From: Ignavibacteriota bacterium
GTDB lineage: Bacteria > Bacteroidota > Ignavibacteria > Ignavibacteriales > Ignavibacteriaceae
Direction: 5' to 3'
Assembly (NCBI GenBank): GCA_013285405.1
Contig: CP053446.1
Coordinates: 591,985 to 655,984, forward strand
DNA: 64,000 nt
A model generated the notes under the pieces. That model saw nothing but the letters and a program-made list of their open reading frames with translations. It was not told the origin of the DNA and did no database searches. This document shows positions 53,066 to 62,388 of the stretch, piece after piece. Within the stretch, counting starts at the first letter, position 1. The number at the start of each line of letters is the position of its first letter. The translations under genes and the position numbers were made by a program.

Positions 53066-54565
53066 TTATTTCATAAGTAACATTTTTCTGGTGGTCGAAT
53101 TTTTTTCTGAACTGAGCGTGTAAAAATACAGTCCACTCGATAACTTTTCTCCATTAAATTCTGTTTCATAATATCCCGGTTCAATAATCTCATCAACCAG
53201 TTTGCTCACTTCTTTCCCCAGTATATCTGTCACGATTAGTGAAACGTGACCAGATTCAGGAATTGAATACTTAATTTTTGTAATTGGATTAAAAGGATTC
53301 GGATAGTTTTGAAAAAGTGAAAAATCCTTTAGTGGAACATTGATTTCAAGTTCTTCCGAATATTCATAACTACCACTGTAATCAATTTGTTTCAATCTGT
53401 AAAAATATAATCCAGGTTGAACTCCAAAAAGATCATCTGTATAGGAATATTCCTGAAGCTCAGTAGAAGTTCCCTTACCATTTACAAAAGCAATTGTTCG
53501 CCAATCATCTTCCAGAGAACGTCTTTCAATTTCAAAACCCCAATTATTAATTTCTGTTGCCGTTGACCAATTGAGAATGATATCGCCATTCTGAAATTCA
53601 TAGTTAAAAGTTTTTAACTCAACTGGAAGACCACCATTGTCGGTAAACAAAATGACTGACTGATTCCCGGATAAATAACCCGGTGTTCCTATAATCCACC
53701 CCTTACTGTTATCAAAAAAATAAATATTTAAATATTCATAATCGTCTCCTGTATGTTCCAATATCCAAGTAATGCCACCATTGCTAGTTCTTAAACGTGT
53801 TTCATCTTTACCTACTACCCAACCAAATTCTGTATTACTAAAGAAAACGGATCTAAGATTAACCACAGTTGACGAAAATTGTCCAAACCAAGTTTCACCT
53901 CCATTGGTCGTTTTTCCAATCGTTCCATACTCGCCAACAAACCAACCAACATTCTCATTCACAAAATGCATTCCCCAAAGTGTAATTTGCCCTATCTGAG
54001 CTTTCAACTCCCATGAATTTCCACCATCTGTCGTTTTTCTCACTTCCCCCATTTCACCACAAACCCATCCGATATTTACATCTAGAAAATATACCCAATA
54101 ATTGTTAAACGGACCTGTGAATGAACTTTGCCAGCTACTACCACCATCGGTAGTTTTTAATACTAGTCCAAAATTTCCAACTAACCAACCCACATTCGTA
54201 TTAACGAAAAAACCTTCTTGAATTCTAATATACACTCCACTTGAAACATCATACCACGAATTTCCACCATCTGTAGATTTTTTAATAACACCACCATCAC
54301 CTGCAATAATTCCATTATTGGAGTCAAAAAACTTTATAAAAGTTAATGCGTAATTTGTACCACTACTTTTAGGAATCCAGCTAACACCGGAATTTGTGGT
54401 TTTTAATATTCTCCCATTTGCCCCTACAATCCACCCGGTGTTTTGATCGATGAAAAAAGTTTCATATAAATTTTCATAAACACCACTAGATTGATTATAC
54501 CACTGTGCATTTATCAAATTACTGGAAAGAAATAAAATAATGAGAAGAGTTAAATATTTTTTCAT
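53066..54565 (-). CDS. Secreted YCF48/BNR-repeat protein with T9SS sorting domain
   Basis: 499 residues from the ATG at 54565, which has a GGAGG ribosome site; an earlier in-frame start at 54598 lacks one. Signal peptide 1-20. Seven YCF48-type repeats of about 42 residues (TTNSGVSW, STDGGNSW, TTDGGSSW, TTDGGNSW, TTNGGETW and so on). The linker GFEIERRSLEDDWRTIAFV and a T9SS type A domain ending KMLLMK follow. Closest in the window to the gene at 51511 in its C-terminal third, and to 14228 and 21089 in its repeats. No palindromic inserts. Confidence 0.88.
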   Translation of the reverse strand: MKKYLTLLIILFLSSNLINAQWYNQSSGVYENLYETFFIDQNTGWIVGANGRILKTTNSGVSWIPKSSGTNYALTFIKFFDSNNGIIAGDGGVIKKSTDGGNSWYDVSSGVYIRIQEGFFVNTNVGWLVGNFGLVLKTTDGGSSWQSSFTGPFNNYWVYFLDVNIGWVCGEMGEVRKTTDGGNSWELKAQIGQITLWGMHFVNENVGWFVGEYGTIGKTTNGGETWFGQFSSTVVNLRSVFFSNTEFGWVVGKDETRLRTSNGGITWILEHTGDDYEYLNIYFFDNSKGWIIGTPGYLSGNQSVILFTDNGGLPVELKTFNYEFQNGDIILNWSTATEINNWGFEIERRSLEDDWRTIAFVNGKGTSTELQEYSYTDDLFGVQPGLYFYRLKQIDYSGSYEYSEELEINVPLKDFSLFQNYPNPFNPITKIKYSIPESGHVSLIVTDILGKEVSKLVDEIIEPGYYETEFNGEKLSSGLYFYTLSSEKNSTTRKMLLMK

Positions 54566-54716
54566 ATGTCCTCCATAAAAAAAATTAAAATTTTTCATAG
54601 CTACTCCATGAAATTTATTTAACGTGTTAACACATATTAATTACTAACTTAGTCATTCCAAGTAATAAAACCAAGTCTTATTTGCATTTTCTGCCTATGA
54701 TTACTGTGCAAATAAA

Positions 54717-55424
54717 TTACTTTAATCTAAAAATCAAAGTGCTGAGAGTTTTTGCGAGCAATTGATAATTTTGGTCATTCAAGAAGCAATAAACTTCTGA
54801 CTTTTGGGGATTTTCGAAGCTAAACTCTTTATCTTCAATTATTATATACATCGGTACATACTTGTCCCAATTATTAGACTTTAAAACTTCCGAATCCAAA
54901 CCTTCGACATCTATGCTCATAAAATCTATATTCTGTCCCTTCGGTAGAAATGTGTCCAGTACGCTTCCTAAAGTTTTTGTTTTCATTTCTACTGTTTTGA
55001 CTATTTTATATGCATTGAGTTTTTCTCCTTCCGAAGATAACTCGCGTGAGAAACCATTCAATGCTGGTTCATTAAATATGTAGTAAGTCAATTCCTCTTC
55101 CTTTGAACTTATCGGTATTTCAAGATTGATATCCTTAGGGCGGATTCGATCAAATTTATTCTTACTACCCGGCATTGGCTCAATATTAATTCCTCTCCAA
55201 CCTCTTTTGTAAAAATAATATGTGTTAGAAAATCTTTTTGGATGATGAGCCCCTACATCAATATAGAACCCTCTCACTATCTTACCATAAAACAATCTAC
55301 TTAAAATTAAATCTTCGCCTTCCTGTGCATAAGCTTTTGATGTAAAATCATTAAAAACATTATTATAAATGTCTAGTAGATATAAGTAAAGTTTTTCGGG
55401 TAATATATTTTTTAATCTTTTCAT
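54717..55424 (-). CDS. FkbM-family methyltransferase
   Basis: 235 residues. GFYIDVGAHHPKRFSNTYYFY is the SAM site variant of this subgroup, with INIEPMPG and IDFMSIDVEGLDSEVLKSN as the FkbM signature. YIIIEDKEFSFENPQ follows. Last gene of the minus-strand glycan operon that begins at 62139. Substrate unknown. Confidence 0.88.
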   Translation of the reverse strand: MKRLKNILPEKLYLYLLDIYNNVFNDFTSKAYAQEGEDLILSRLFYGKIVRGFYIDVGAHHPKRFSNTYYFYKRGWRGINIEPMPGSKNKFDRIRPKDINLEIPISSKEEELTYYIFNEPALNGFSRELSSEGEKLNAYKIVKTVEMKTKTLGSVLDTFLPKGQNIDFMSIDVEGLDSEVLKSNNWDKYVPMYIIIEDKEFSFENPQKSEVYCFLNDQNYQLLAKTLSTLIFRLK

Positions 55425-55497
55425 TATATCTTTTATTTGATTTTTTGTTGATTGAATTAAACTTAATGGAAATATTCACAATTCATAAAAACGAAAG

Positions 55498-56148
55498 TTA
55501 AATTCCCAAGCAATTATTATTTCTGTAGAAAATTGTGGTCATATTATTGTAGCTCACTACTGGAAGTAATCTTTCAAAGTCTATTCTTTTAAAACCATTA
55601 CTTAATAAAAGATCGATAGAAGTTTTATATTCAGGGCGTTGAATGTTATCATAAATAATAATGCCATCATCAGTTAATTATTTTATACTAAAGCTTATAC
55701 AATTATTTCTATCCACCCCATCGATGCTGATTACATCATATTTGGTATCATCAGCAGTAATTTCCTTTGCGTATGAAAGGTCATTATTGAAAGGCCTATG
55801 AACAGCTTGTACGTTTTTGGGAAAAAGAGATTTATATTCCATATACCAGGTTAAATCATGTTCAACACATTTAATGGAACTGATTCTTCGAGCGTACCAT
55901 AAAGTTGAGTTTCCGCTTCCATATTCAAAGACTACAAAATTCTTTTTTAATCTTGGCTCTATAAATTTATTGAATGAATGTGTACACCAGGGGATTGGGT
56001 TTCCATTCTGATCAATTGACTTTTTTGTATGAAAACTTTTAAACCACCCATCATCTCGAATTCCGCTCGAAAGAATTATTTGAACTACTCCTCCAACCTT
56101 CATCCAATTTAGGATTCGCCATATGATTAGTTTTATTTTGCTTATCAT
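55498..56148 (-). pseudogene. SAM-dependent methyltransferase interrupted by an in-frame TAA
   Basis: The open part (55678-56148) encodes 156 residues with SAM motif VFEYGSGNSTLWYA and KYDVISIDGVDRNNCISFSIK, then a TAA at 55680-55678. The same frame continues without a shift for 59 more residues (LTDDGIIIYDNIQRPEYKTS..., ending FYRNNNCLGI) to a second TAA at 55500-55498. LTDDGIIIYDN is the strand that normally follows the acid motif in this family. So this is one 216-codon gene with a single nonsense codon. One base change (for example from AAA, CAA or GAA) explains it. It may be a recent pseudogene, a sequencing error, or a readthrough case. Confidence 0.85.
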
Positions 56149-56173
56149 AAATAAACTGCTATAATTTTATCAA

Positions 56174-57523
56174 CTAATTATTTTTTAGACTAATATCTTT
56201 AATATAGCTAAAAAGCGTAATTCCGGATATCGACTTCAACATTAACTTCATTTGAACCATATAACCTTTATTGAATGACGGAACAAATGCTATACAAGTA
56301 TAACTAATCAATGTTGCAATTGCCGATCCAACTATTCCATAGATTGGAATAAAAATAAAATTTAAGATTATGTTTAAAACCATCCCAACAAATGAACGAA
56401 GGAATGACAGCTTTGTTAGGTTTTCATTTATTAAATACTGACTGCTTGCAACTCCCAGGAAAACTGCAACTCCTGCCCATATATAGATTGTTAGTATTGG
56501 TGCAGCAGCTAAAAACTCACTACCGAATAATAGTTCAATTATTAGTGATGAAAAAATTGTTACGGGTACCGCTATCCCGATCGCCAGCCAGGCTAACAGA
56601 TCATATAATTTTTGCATCCTGTTATTATAGAAATCAATACTGACATTCTTTGCATTTACAATTGCAGGAAAAATTGCATTGCATAATGTAACTGGAATAA
56701 AATACCATGCTTCACAAAGTCTTACGGCAACTGAATAATATCCTACTGCTTCATCGTTTAACATATTCTTTATCATAACCTGATCAATACGCATATAAAT
56801 CATTACAAAAACTCCGGATAATGCCAGCGGCCATGAATCTTTAAGCAATGATGAAGCTATTTTTTTGGAGTACTTCCATTTAAATACGGATAATTTATTG
56901 TGATGATAAACTACAACAAGTCCGATAGCCAGAATAAAATATTCCAGAGAAGCTGCTATAATAAAATAAATGATCGGAGCTTTGAGAGTAATGAGGATAA
57001 TTTTTAATGCTGATGAAAAAATAACCGAAACAGATAGTGCATAAGCATTATACTTTGCTTTTACAATTCCTCTGAAGTAATACTCGATTGCAGAAAATGA
57101 TTGGAATATAAACGATGCAGAAAAAATTAATATCAATATGCTTGTATAAGTGCTTTCCCCAGTCAGTATTAATACGATTGCTGTAATTATTATACAAACT
57201 ATACTGCCAGCTAATCTTAACAGGAAAACTGTACCATTAATTTCATCTCTCTTATCAGGATTTTTTACAAGTTCTCTTGTTGAGATAGATTCAAGACCAA
57301 GAGTGCTGATGGCAGCAAATATCCATGCAAAACTTATTGCATAACTATAAAGTCCGAAATCTTTTGGTCCGAGATATCTTACAACAAAGATCGTAACAAT
57401 GAAAGAAATTAATATGCGCAGGATTCTTTCGAAAAAAAACCAGGAGGTATTAGCTAAATATTTTTTAAATGAGTCAGAAGAGAAATTAATCTTCGTACTT
57501 ACTTTTTCATTTGTATCACCCAA
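56174..57523 (-). CDS. Polysaccharide flippase (Wzx/MATE-like)
   Basis: About 449 residues from a TTG at 57523, which overlaps the stop of the YfhO gene by 8 bases. The frame stays open to a TTG at 57571, but all candidate starts are TTG and the longer one overlaps the neighbour by 56 bases. 12-14 membrane helices; opens KYLANTSWFFFERILRILISF and has RYLGPKDFGLYSYAISF, typical of polysaccharide biosynthesis flippases. It moves lipid-linked glycan across the inner membrane. Confidence 0.9.
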   Translation of the reverse strand: MGDTNEKVSTKINFSSDSFKKYLANTSWFFFERILRILISFIVTIFVVRYLGPKDFGLYSYAISFAWIFAAISTLGLESISTRELVKNPDKRDEINGTVFLLRLAGSIVCIIITAIVLILTGESTYTSILILIFSASFIFQSFSAIEYYFRGIVKAKYNAYALSVSVIFSSALKIILITLKAPIIYFIIAASLEYFILAIGLVVVYHHNKLSVFKWKYSKKIASSLLKDSWPLALSGVFVMIYMRIDQVMIKNMLNDEAVGYYSVAVRLCEAWYFIPVTLCNAIFPAIVNAKNVSIDFYNNRMQKLYDLLAWLAIGIAVPVTIFSSLIIELLFGSEFLAAAPILTIYIWAGVAVFLGVASSQYLINENLTKLSFLRSFVGMVLNIILNFIFIPIYGIVGSAIATLISYTCIAFVPSFNKGYMVQMKLMLKSISGITLFSYIKDISLKNN

Positions 57524-60092
57524 CTTTGGCTTTTCCCTGGAATTTTTTTCTGAGATCAAGAGCGATCCCAATTACTACACCAAGAATGACAATTGAGCTG
57601 AAAATGAAGGACAGATTTTTAGATAAAACCCAGGATTCCGGAAGATATACAAATTCTATTTTATGATTGCCTTTTGGAACAACGATTCCTCTGAAGTCGT
57701 GATTCGCACGAAAGATTTTTGTTTCATTTCCATCAATAAAAGCTTTCCAGCCTGTGTGAACTTTAAATAATCTGTAATCTGTTTCACCGGACATATAAGT
57801 ATCACCAAGAAACAGAAAGTTATTTCCACTTGCATTAACATCGAGATGAATATATTCATCTTCGAACTTTTCTATTTTAACGAATGCGGTACTGTCAGGT
57901 ACTTCAATTCCATTTATATCTTCTTCGGTGAAAGCAATGAATGCAGGATCAAATTGTGTATTCTTAACCATATTAATAATTTCTAAACCAGATTTTTTAG
58001 CTATCTGGTTTACAAAATAAGCTCTCGGCAAAGCATCATTATTCTTATACACAAAAGATTTGTCACCTGAGAAGATCAATTCACTGTTTGGCAGATTAAC
58101 TGCCTTGTCAAATACAAGATATTTCACATTCAGCATTCTCCAGAAAATCGGGTTAGCCGGAGAACCGAGCACATCATAATAATCTTGTATTGCGCGTGGT
58201 TTAATTCCTGAGTAACCATAAATATCGTACATCAAAAAGTATGAAAGATAATTTGAGTTCTGGTTCAGTGCACCAATTGAACCATCCTGCTTCAGATTTA
58301 AAACTCTGAAAACAGATTTATCACCCGTGTTTTCGATTGCCCGGATATAATCAGGTTTGTTGAATAATTTTTCGATTCCTGAATATTCAGTAAAGGTTTC
58401 TCCGCGATAATTTATTCTGAAAAGATCAACTACCACCAAAACTGATATCACAATTACCATCAGATCAGAACTTAGTCTTTTCCGTAGGAAAGCAAATGCA
58501 AGTCCGAAAGTTGCAGCAGCAAAAAAGAATGCATAACGAATATCAGATAGAAACATATCGCCCATATAATCGTGAATTGCCTGAAGTCTCGCACCTTTTT
58601 GAGGTTCACTTGCCACTCTTGTGATGAACCAATCTTTTAATGGGGAACCAAGCAATAACGTCAGTACAAAAATTCCAAGAAAAACATAAAACGCATTACG
58701 AATTATCTTTGCAACTTTTTCGTCCGGATTTGTTTTAAGTGAAATTATTTTAACGAGACCTAAACCTGCAAGAATCGGAAAACTCAACTGCACAAGTACA
58801 AGAATCATTGAGGGCACTCTAAACTTATCAAAAAACGGGAAGTAATTGAACATCAGATCATAAAACAACGGGAATGTTCTTCCAAAAGAAATCAACAAAG
58901 CAATAACAGAAAGTATGGTGAAGAATCTGACTAATGGATTTTTCCAATCTGTAAACATTGCAAACAACGCAAGAAAGAAAACAATAACTCCCATATACAT
59001 TGCAACATCAACAAAAGGCATCTGTCCAAAATATGTATTCACTTCAACAGGTTGATTTTGAGAAAGAGGACCCTGATAAGTTGACTTACCAAATCCGTAG
59101 TATGAAGGAATGATGAATGTAAGAACTTCCCCCGGAGAAAATGACCAGTTGGTTGCATAATCATAAAAATCTGATTCAGATTGTTTTGTGCTTCCTGCAT
59201 CTTTTTCAACAATACTTTCAGTTCCTCTGGTCGAATAAGGATTATATTCATAGATCTGAGTGAGGTTATCGGATTGTATCAAAAGTCCGACAGCAACTGC
59301 TGCTATAAAAATTGCCAATGATTTTATCATTTGTGATCTGAGTATTTTATCCTTCAGTCTAATTGATCTTAAAAAGAAATAAATGAAATAAATCATCACT
59401 GCAAAGAAAATGTAAAAGATTATCTGCACGTGCCAGCCAAGAAACATCACATCTATAAAAAAGATAAGCAGGAAAATCTCAAGCCATTTAATCCGTTTTT
59501 GAAAATTGAATAACAGCAGAAAAAGTACAGGAAAAACCCATAATGCCGTTAATTTCGTAACGTGACCTATAAACAAAAATACAATTATGCCTGTACTGAA
59601 TGATGATGCAATTCCTACTAATAAGCTGACAGCTTTATTCTTTGTTTGTAAATAAAAAAATGTAAACATTGTGTAAGCGAGCGCAAGTAAGTAAAATGTC
59701 CATTTAGCATAATCAACAATGAATGGACTGCTGAATATTGATCGCACGGTATCAACTGAAACCCAAATCAAATTAAACCATTTATATCCCGTAGCAATTG
59801 CATAAGCAGGCATTCCTCCAAAAACATACGGATTCCAAAGAGTGTAATCTCCTTCGTGTGTCTCGAGATAAGTTTTGGCACTCATACTGGTCATAATATC
59901 ACCAGACTGGAAAGTCTTTCCGCCAAAATATATTGGTGAAAAGAAAATCAGGAATAAAACCAATATTACTATTGCAAATACAAGTATATGATATTTCTCG
60001 GAAATGTAATTGCCAAGATTGAAGGCTGAAATAAATGTTGGTTTTTCTTGCTTCGTTGATTTGACGACCTTACTAATTTTTTTTGCTGACAT
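57516..60092 (-). CDS. YfhO-family membrane protein
   Basis: 858 residues. A cytoplasmic N-terminal 30 residues are followed by about 12 helices in the first 600 residues, with FQSGDIMTSMSAKTYLETHEGDYTLWNPYVFGGMPAYA, the polyprenyl-phosphate sugar transferase-like loop. A soluble C-terminal domain (RVLNLKQDGSIGALNQNSNYLSY; VPKGNHKIEFVYLPESW) and a last helix follow. YfhO proteins are GT-C-like and glycosylate wall or lipid-linked polymers in other bacteria. Co-transcribed with the methyltransferase at 60107 (14-base gap). Confidence 0.88.
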   Translation of the reverse strand: MSAKKISKVVKSTKQEKPTFISAFNLGNYISEKYHILVFAIVILVLFLIFFSPIYFGGKTFQSGDIMTSMSAKTYLETHEGDYTLWNPYVFGGMPAYAIATGYKWFNLIWVSVDTVRSIFSSPFIVDYAKWTFYLLALAYTMFTFFYLQTKNKAVSLLVGIASSFSTGIIVFLFIGHVTKLTALWVFPVLFLLLFNFQKRIKWLEIFLLIFFIDVMFLGWHVQIIFYIFFAVMIYFIYFFLRSIRLKDKILRSQMIKSLAIFIAAVAVGLLIQSDNLTQIYEYNPYSTRGTESIVEKDAGSTKQSESDFYDYATNWSFSPGEVLTFIIPSYYGFGKSTYQGPLSQNQPVEVNTYFGQMPFVDVAMYMGVIVFFLALFAMFTDWKNPLVRFFTILSVIALLISFGRTFPLFYDLMFNYFPFFDKFRVPSMILVLVQLSFPILAGLGLVKIISLKTNPDEKVAKIIRNAFYVFLGIFVLTLLLGSPLKDWFITRVASEPQKGARLQAIHDYMGDMFLSDIRYAFFFAAATFGLAFAFLRKRLSSDLMVIVISVLVVVDLFRINYRGETFTEYSGIEKLFNKPDYIRAIENTGDKSVFRVLNLKQDGSIGALNQNSNYLSYFLMYDIYGYSGIKPRAIQDYYDVLGSPANPIFWRMLNVKYLVFDKAVNLPNSELIFSGDKSFVYKNNDALPRAYFVNQIAKKSGLEIINMVKNTQFDPAFIAFTEEDINGIEVPDSTAFVKIEKFEDEYIHLDVNASGNNFLFLGDTYMSGETDYRLFKVHTGWKAFIDGNETKIFRANHDFRGIVVPKGNHKIEFVYLPESWVLSKNLSFIFSSIVILGVVIGIALDLRKKFQGKAKVG

Positions 60093-60106
60093 AGTTTTCC
60101 AGAATT

Positions 60107-60919
60107 TTATTTTTTTTGTGCGATGAAATTTATTCCTGAGCCTGTTTTATTTTCAGAAGTAAAATCCAGTTTCATCATTATTAAAGTAAACGGAAATGTT
60201 AACAGATAATATAAAGGTAAAATCAGAAGAAATAGTTTGGAGATGTTTAATAAAAGCATTGGATATTTAATCCCGAGCCGCCATGCTTTATCACCCCAGA
60301 ATCCATAAGTGTATCTTGATTTGTAAGTTGAAAAACCAAGTGGATGAAGTTTATTCTCCAGATCTTCTTTTGAATATCCGTCTCTGGCATGTTCACTTAT
60401 AAAACTTTTTTCATCATCGTGATGAACATCGCTTCCACCGTATATTGATGGTGAGTTGATGAGAAGATAACCCCCTGATTTCAAAGATGAATAAAAATTG
60501 CTGAAAACTTTTTTATCATCGGTAATGTGTTCCATTACATCAACACAAACAATTAAATCAAATTTGCTCTTATGATTGATGATGGTCAAATCTTCAACAG
60601 CAAAAGTAGTATCGGCAATTTTTTTTTGCTCAAAAAATTTTTTACAGTCATTTATCCAATCATCTTTAACATCGACAGAGAGAATTTTACAGGGATTTAT
60701 TTTTTTTGACATGAAATATGTGTACTGCCCGAAACCAGAACCCGCATCATATATACTGATGTTTGAACTTCCGAATTTTTTTCTGATATCTTTTAATTCC
60801 CTTCTGACATACCATGAACGAAGAAACATTAAATCAAGAATTTTATAAAAAAAGATTCTGAGTGAAGGAAATTTGCGAATTGTGTTTGCGAAAATATTCT
60901 TTATGGGATCGTAATACAT
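60107..60919 (-). CDS. Class I SAM-dependent methyltransferase
   Basis: 270 residues from the ATG at 60919, which has AGG upstream; a TTG at 60940 would add 7 residues and lies in repeated sequence. SAM motif SIYDAGSGFGQYTYFMSK (about 50-67), LSVDVKDDW, and LIVCVDVMEHITDDKKVFSNF. C-terminal hydrophobic segment (LLLNISKLFLLILPLYYLLTFPF), so membrane-associated. Likely acts on lipid-linked glycan, from the neighbours. Confidence 0.87.
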   Translation of the reverse strand: MYYDPIKNIFANTIRKFPSLRIFFYKILDLMFLRSWYVRRELKDIRKKFGSSNISIYDAGSGFGQYTYFMSKKINPCKILSVDVKDDWINDCKKFFEQKKIADTTFAVEDLTIINHKSKFDLIVCVDVMEHITDDKKVFSNFYSSLKSGGYLLINSPSIYGGSDVHHDDEKSFISEHARDGYSKEDLENKLHPLGFSTYKSRYTYGFWGDKAWRLGIKYPMLLLNISKLFLLILPLYYLLTFPFTLIMMKLDFTSENKTGSGINFIAQKK

Positions 60920-60922
60920 TTT

Positions 60923-61083
60923 ACCTATGGTAGATGTCAAATGGGCGATGGTAAATGTTTAATTGAGTCATTTACTCATTTAGTTTATATCAGGAAAGAA
61001 TAACTTAAGAATATTAAAAATTGGATTTATCATTTTACATCTTCCCTCTTCAATCATACATTTTACATCAACCATCATACATT
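60923..61083. repeat. Intergenic repeat with GATGTAAAATG-like arms
   Basis: CATTTTACATC occurs twice in tandem (61031-61041, 61059-61069), as does ATCATACATT (61053-61062, 61074-61083). On the far side GATGTCAAATG and GATGGTAAATG (60934-60952) are inverted, imperfect versions. It fills most of the gap between two glycan genes. Confidence 0.55.
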
Positions 61084-62139
61084 CTAGCTTTTATCTTTGA
61101 TAACATATTCTCTGTCATCCATAGAATTGTGAACAATCACTTCACCGAGCAATCCGACGGCAAATAATTGAACTCCAACTATGATCAATAGCATACCAAG
61201 AAATATCATTGGTCGATTACTCAACGAGTGCCCCTGAATCCACAATACAGTCAGGTAGGCGAGTATGATAATACCTATCAGAAATGCAAGCGCACCTAAA
61301 AATCCAAAAAAATGCATCGGACGTTTTATATACCGGGTTACAAATGTTACTGTTACAAGATCAATGAATCCTTTAAAGAATCGTGAGATTCCAAATTTAG
61401 TTTTACCGTATCTGCGGGGATGATGCATTACCGGAATTTCTGTAACAGTATATCCCTGCCATTTTGCCAGAACAGGAATATATCTGTGAAGTTCACCATA
61501 CACTTTTACATTTTCAACAACTTCTTTTTTGTAAGCTTTAAGTCCACAATTAAAATCGTGAAGTTTTATTCCGCTTATCACTCGTGTAACAAAGTTGAAA
61601 AACTTTGATGACATTTTTTTTATAAATGGATCCTGACGCTTCTTCTTCCAGCCAGAACATAAATCGAACCCTTCTTCAAGTTTCTTCAGAAGGTTTGGGA
61701 TTTCCTGCGGATCATCTTGCAAGTCAGCATCCATTGTAACAACAACATCACCGGTTGCTTCTTTGAAGCCAACATGCAACGCTGCAGATTTTCCATAATT
61801 TTTTCTGAAACTAAAATATCTGAACCTGTTATCAGTCTTGGTAACTTCTTTCAATTTTTGAAGCGATAAGTCTGTGCTGCCATCGTCAATTAATATCACT
61901 TCATAATTAGTATTTAGTTTGCTAATTGCTTTCCTGATTTCGTGACTCAAAGGAATTATTGATTCTTCTTCATTAAAAAGCGGAATCACAATTGATATTT
62001 TCTTGAATGAAGTTTTTAACTTCTCAAAGTGAGGTGATTGGTTTGGTTTATGGTGATAGCGTTTTCTTCGATTGTAGTATCGTTTATATCCGATAGATTG
62101 TTGTTTCTGAATTTCTTGACGGGTATCTTTTTCTTCCAC
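61084..62139 (-). CDS. Glycosyltransferase family 2, dolichol-phosphate-mannose-synthase-like
   Basis: 351 residues from a GTG start. A basic N-terminal stretch of about 45 residues (YKRYYNRRKRYHHK) precedes the GT-A domain, which has SIVIPLFNEEESI, LIDDGSTD, MDADLQDDP and a DFNCGLKAYKKEV loop. Two membrane helices follow near 272-298 and 306-330, as in the ArnC/GtrB/DPM1 group. It loads a sugar onto polyprenyl phosphate, giving a donor for GT-C enzymes such as YfhO. First gene of the operon that runs to 54717. Confidence 0.92.
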   Translation of the reverse strand: MEEKDTRQEIQKQQSIGYKRYYNRRKRYHHKPNQSPHFEKLKTSFKKISIVIPLFNEEESIIPLSHEIRKAISKLNTNYEVILIDDGSTDLSLQKLKEVTKTDNRFRYFSFRKNYGKSAALHVGFKEATGDVVVTMDADLQDDPQEIPNLLKKLEEGFDLCSGWKKKRQDPFIKKMSSKFFNFVTRVISGIKLHDFNCGLKAYKKEVVENVKVYGELHRYIPVLAKWQGYTVTEIPVMHHPRRYGKTKFGISRFFKGFIDLVTVTFVTRYIKRPMHFFGFLGALAFLIGIIILAYLTVLWIQGHSLSNRPMIFLGMLLIIVGVQLFAVGLLGEVIVHNSMDDREYVIKDKS

Positions 62140-62180
62140 GAATCAGGTCTTTTATAATATTATTTTAATTGTTATAAAAC

Positions 62181-62194
62181 GTTGAAATTTCAAC
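62181..62194. promoter_or_regulatory. 14-base perfect palindrome in the divergent sufB region
   Basis: GTTGAAATTTCAAC between the divergent glycosyltransferase and sufB starts. It is about 110 bases upstream of the sufB promoter. Possible operator; no regulator can be named. Confidence 0.3.
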
Positions 62195-62303
62195 ATTTAA
62201 CTTTATTTCAAAATTAATTTAATCCTGTATTAAATACAATTTAATATTATTCATCGGGTTTCCAGTCCAGTGTATCCAAATGTGAGTTGCACAACGTTTA
62301 ATC

Positions 62304-62334
62304 TTGACAATTTTGTATAGATAAGATAAATTTG
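62304..62334 (+). promoter_or_regulatory. Candidate Bacteroidota-type promoter of sufB
   Basis: TTG (62304-62306, within TTGACA) and TAAATTTG (62327-62334) are 20 bases apart, the same spacing as at metK. A GTTG-CA-CAAC palindrome (62286-62295) abuts the -33 side. The position argues that sufB starts at 62389, not at the ATG at 62332 that lies inside this element. Confidence 0.6.
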
Positions 62335-62388
62335 AAGAGCAAAACAAAATACTTGTTGACACATAAAAGATATTATCAGGAAAATCAA

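Noticed and set aside
62304..62332. E. coli-type sigma-70 promoter (TTGACA) for sufB
   Set aside because: TTGACA is present, but no TATAAT-like hexamer lies 16-18 bases on; the Bacteroidota-type TAAATTTG fits exactly.
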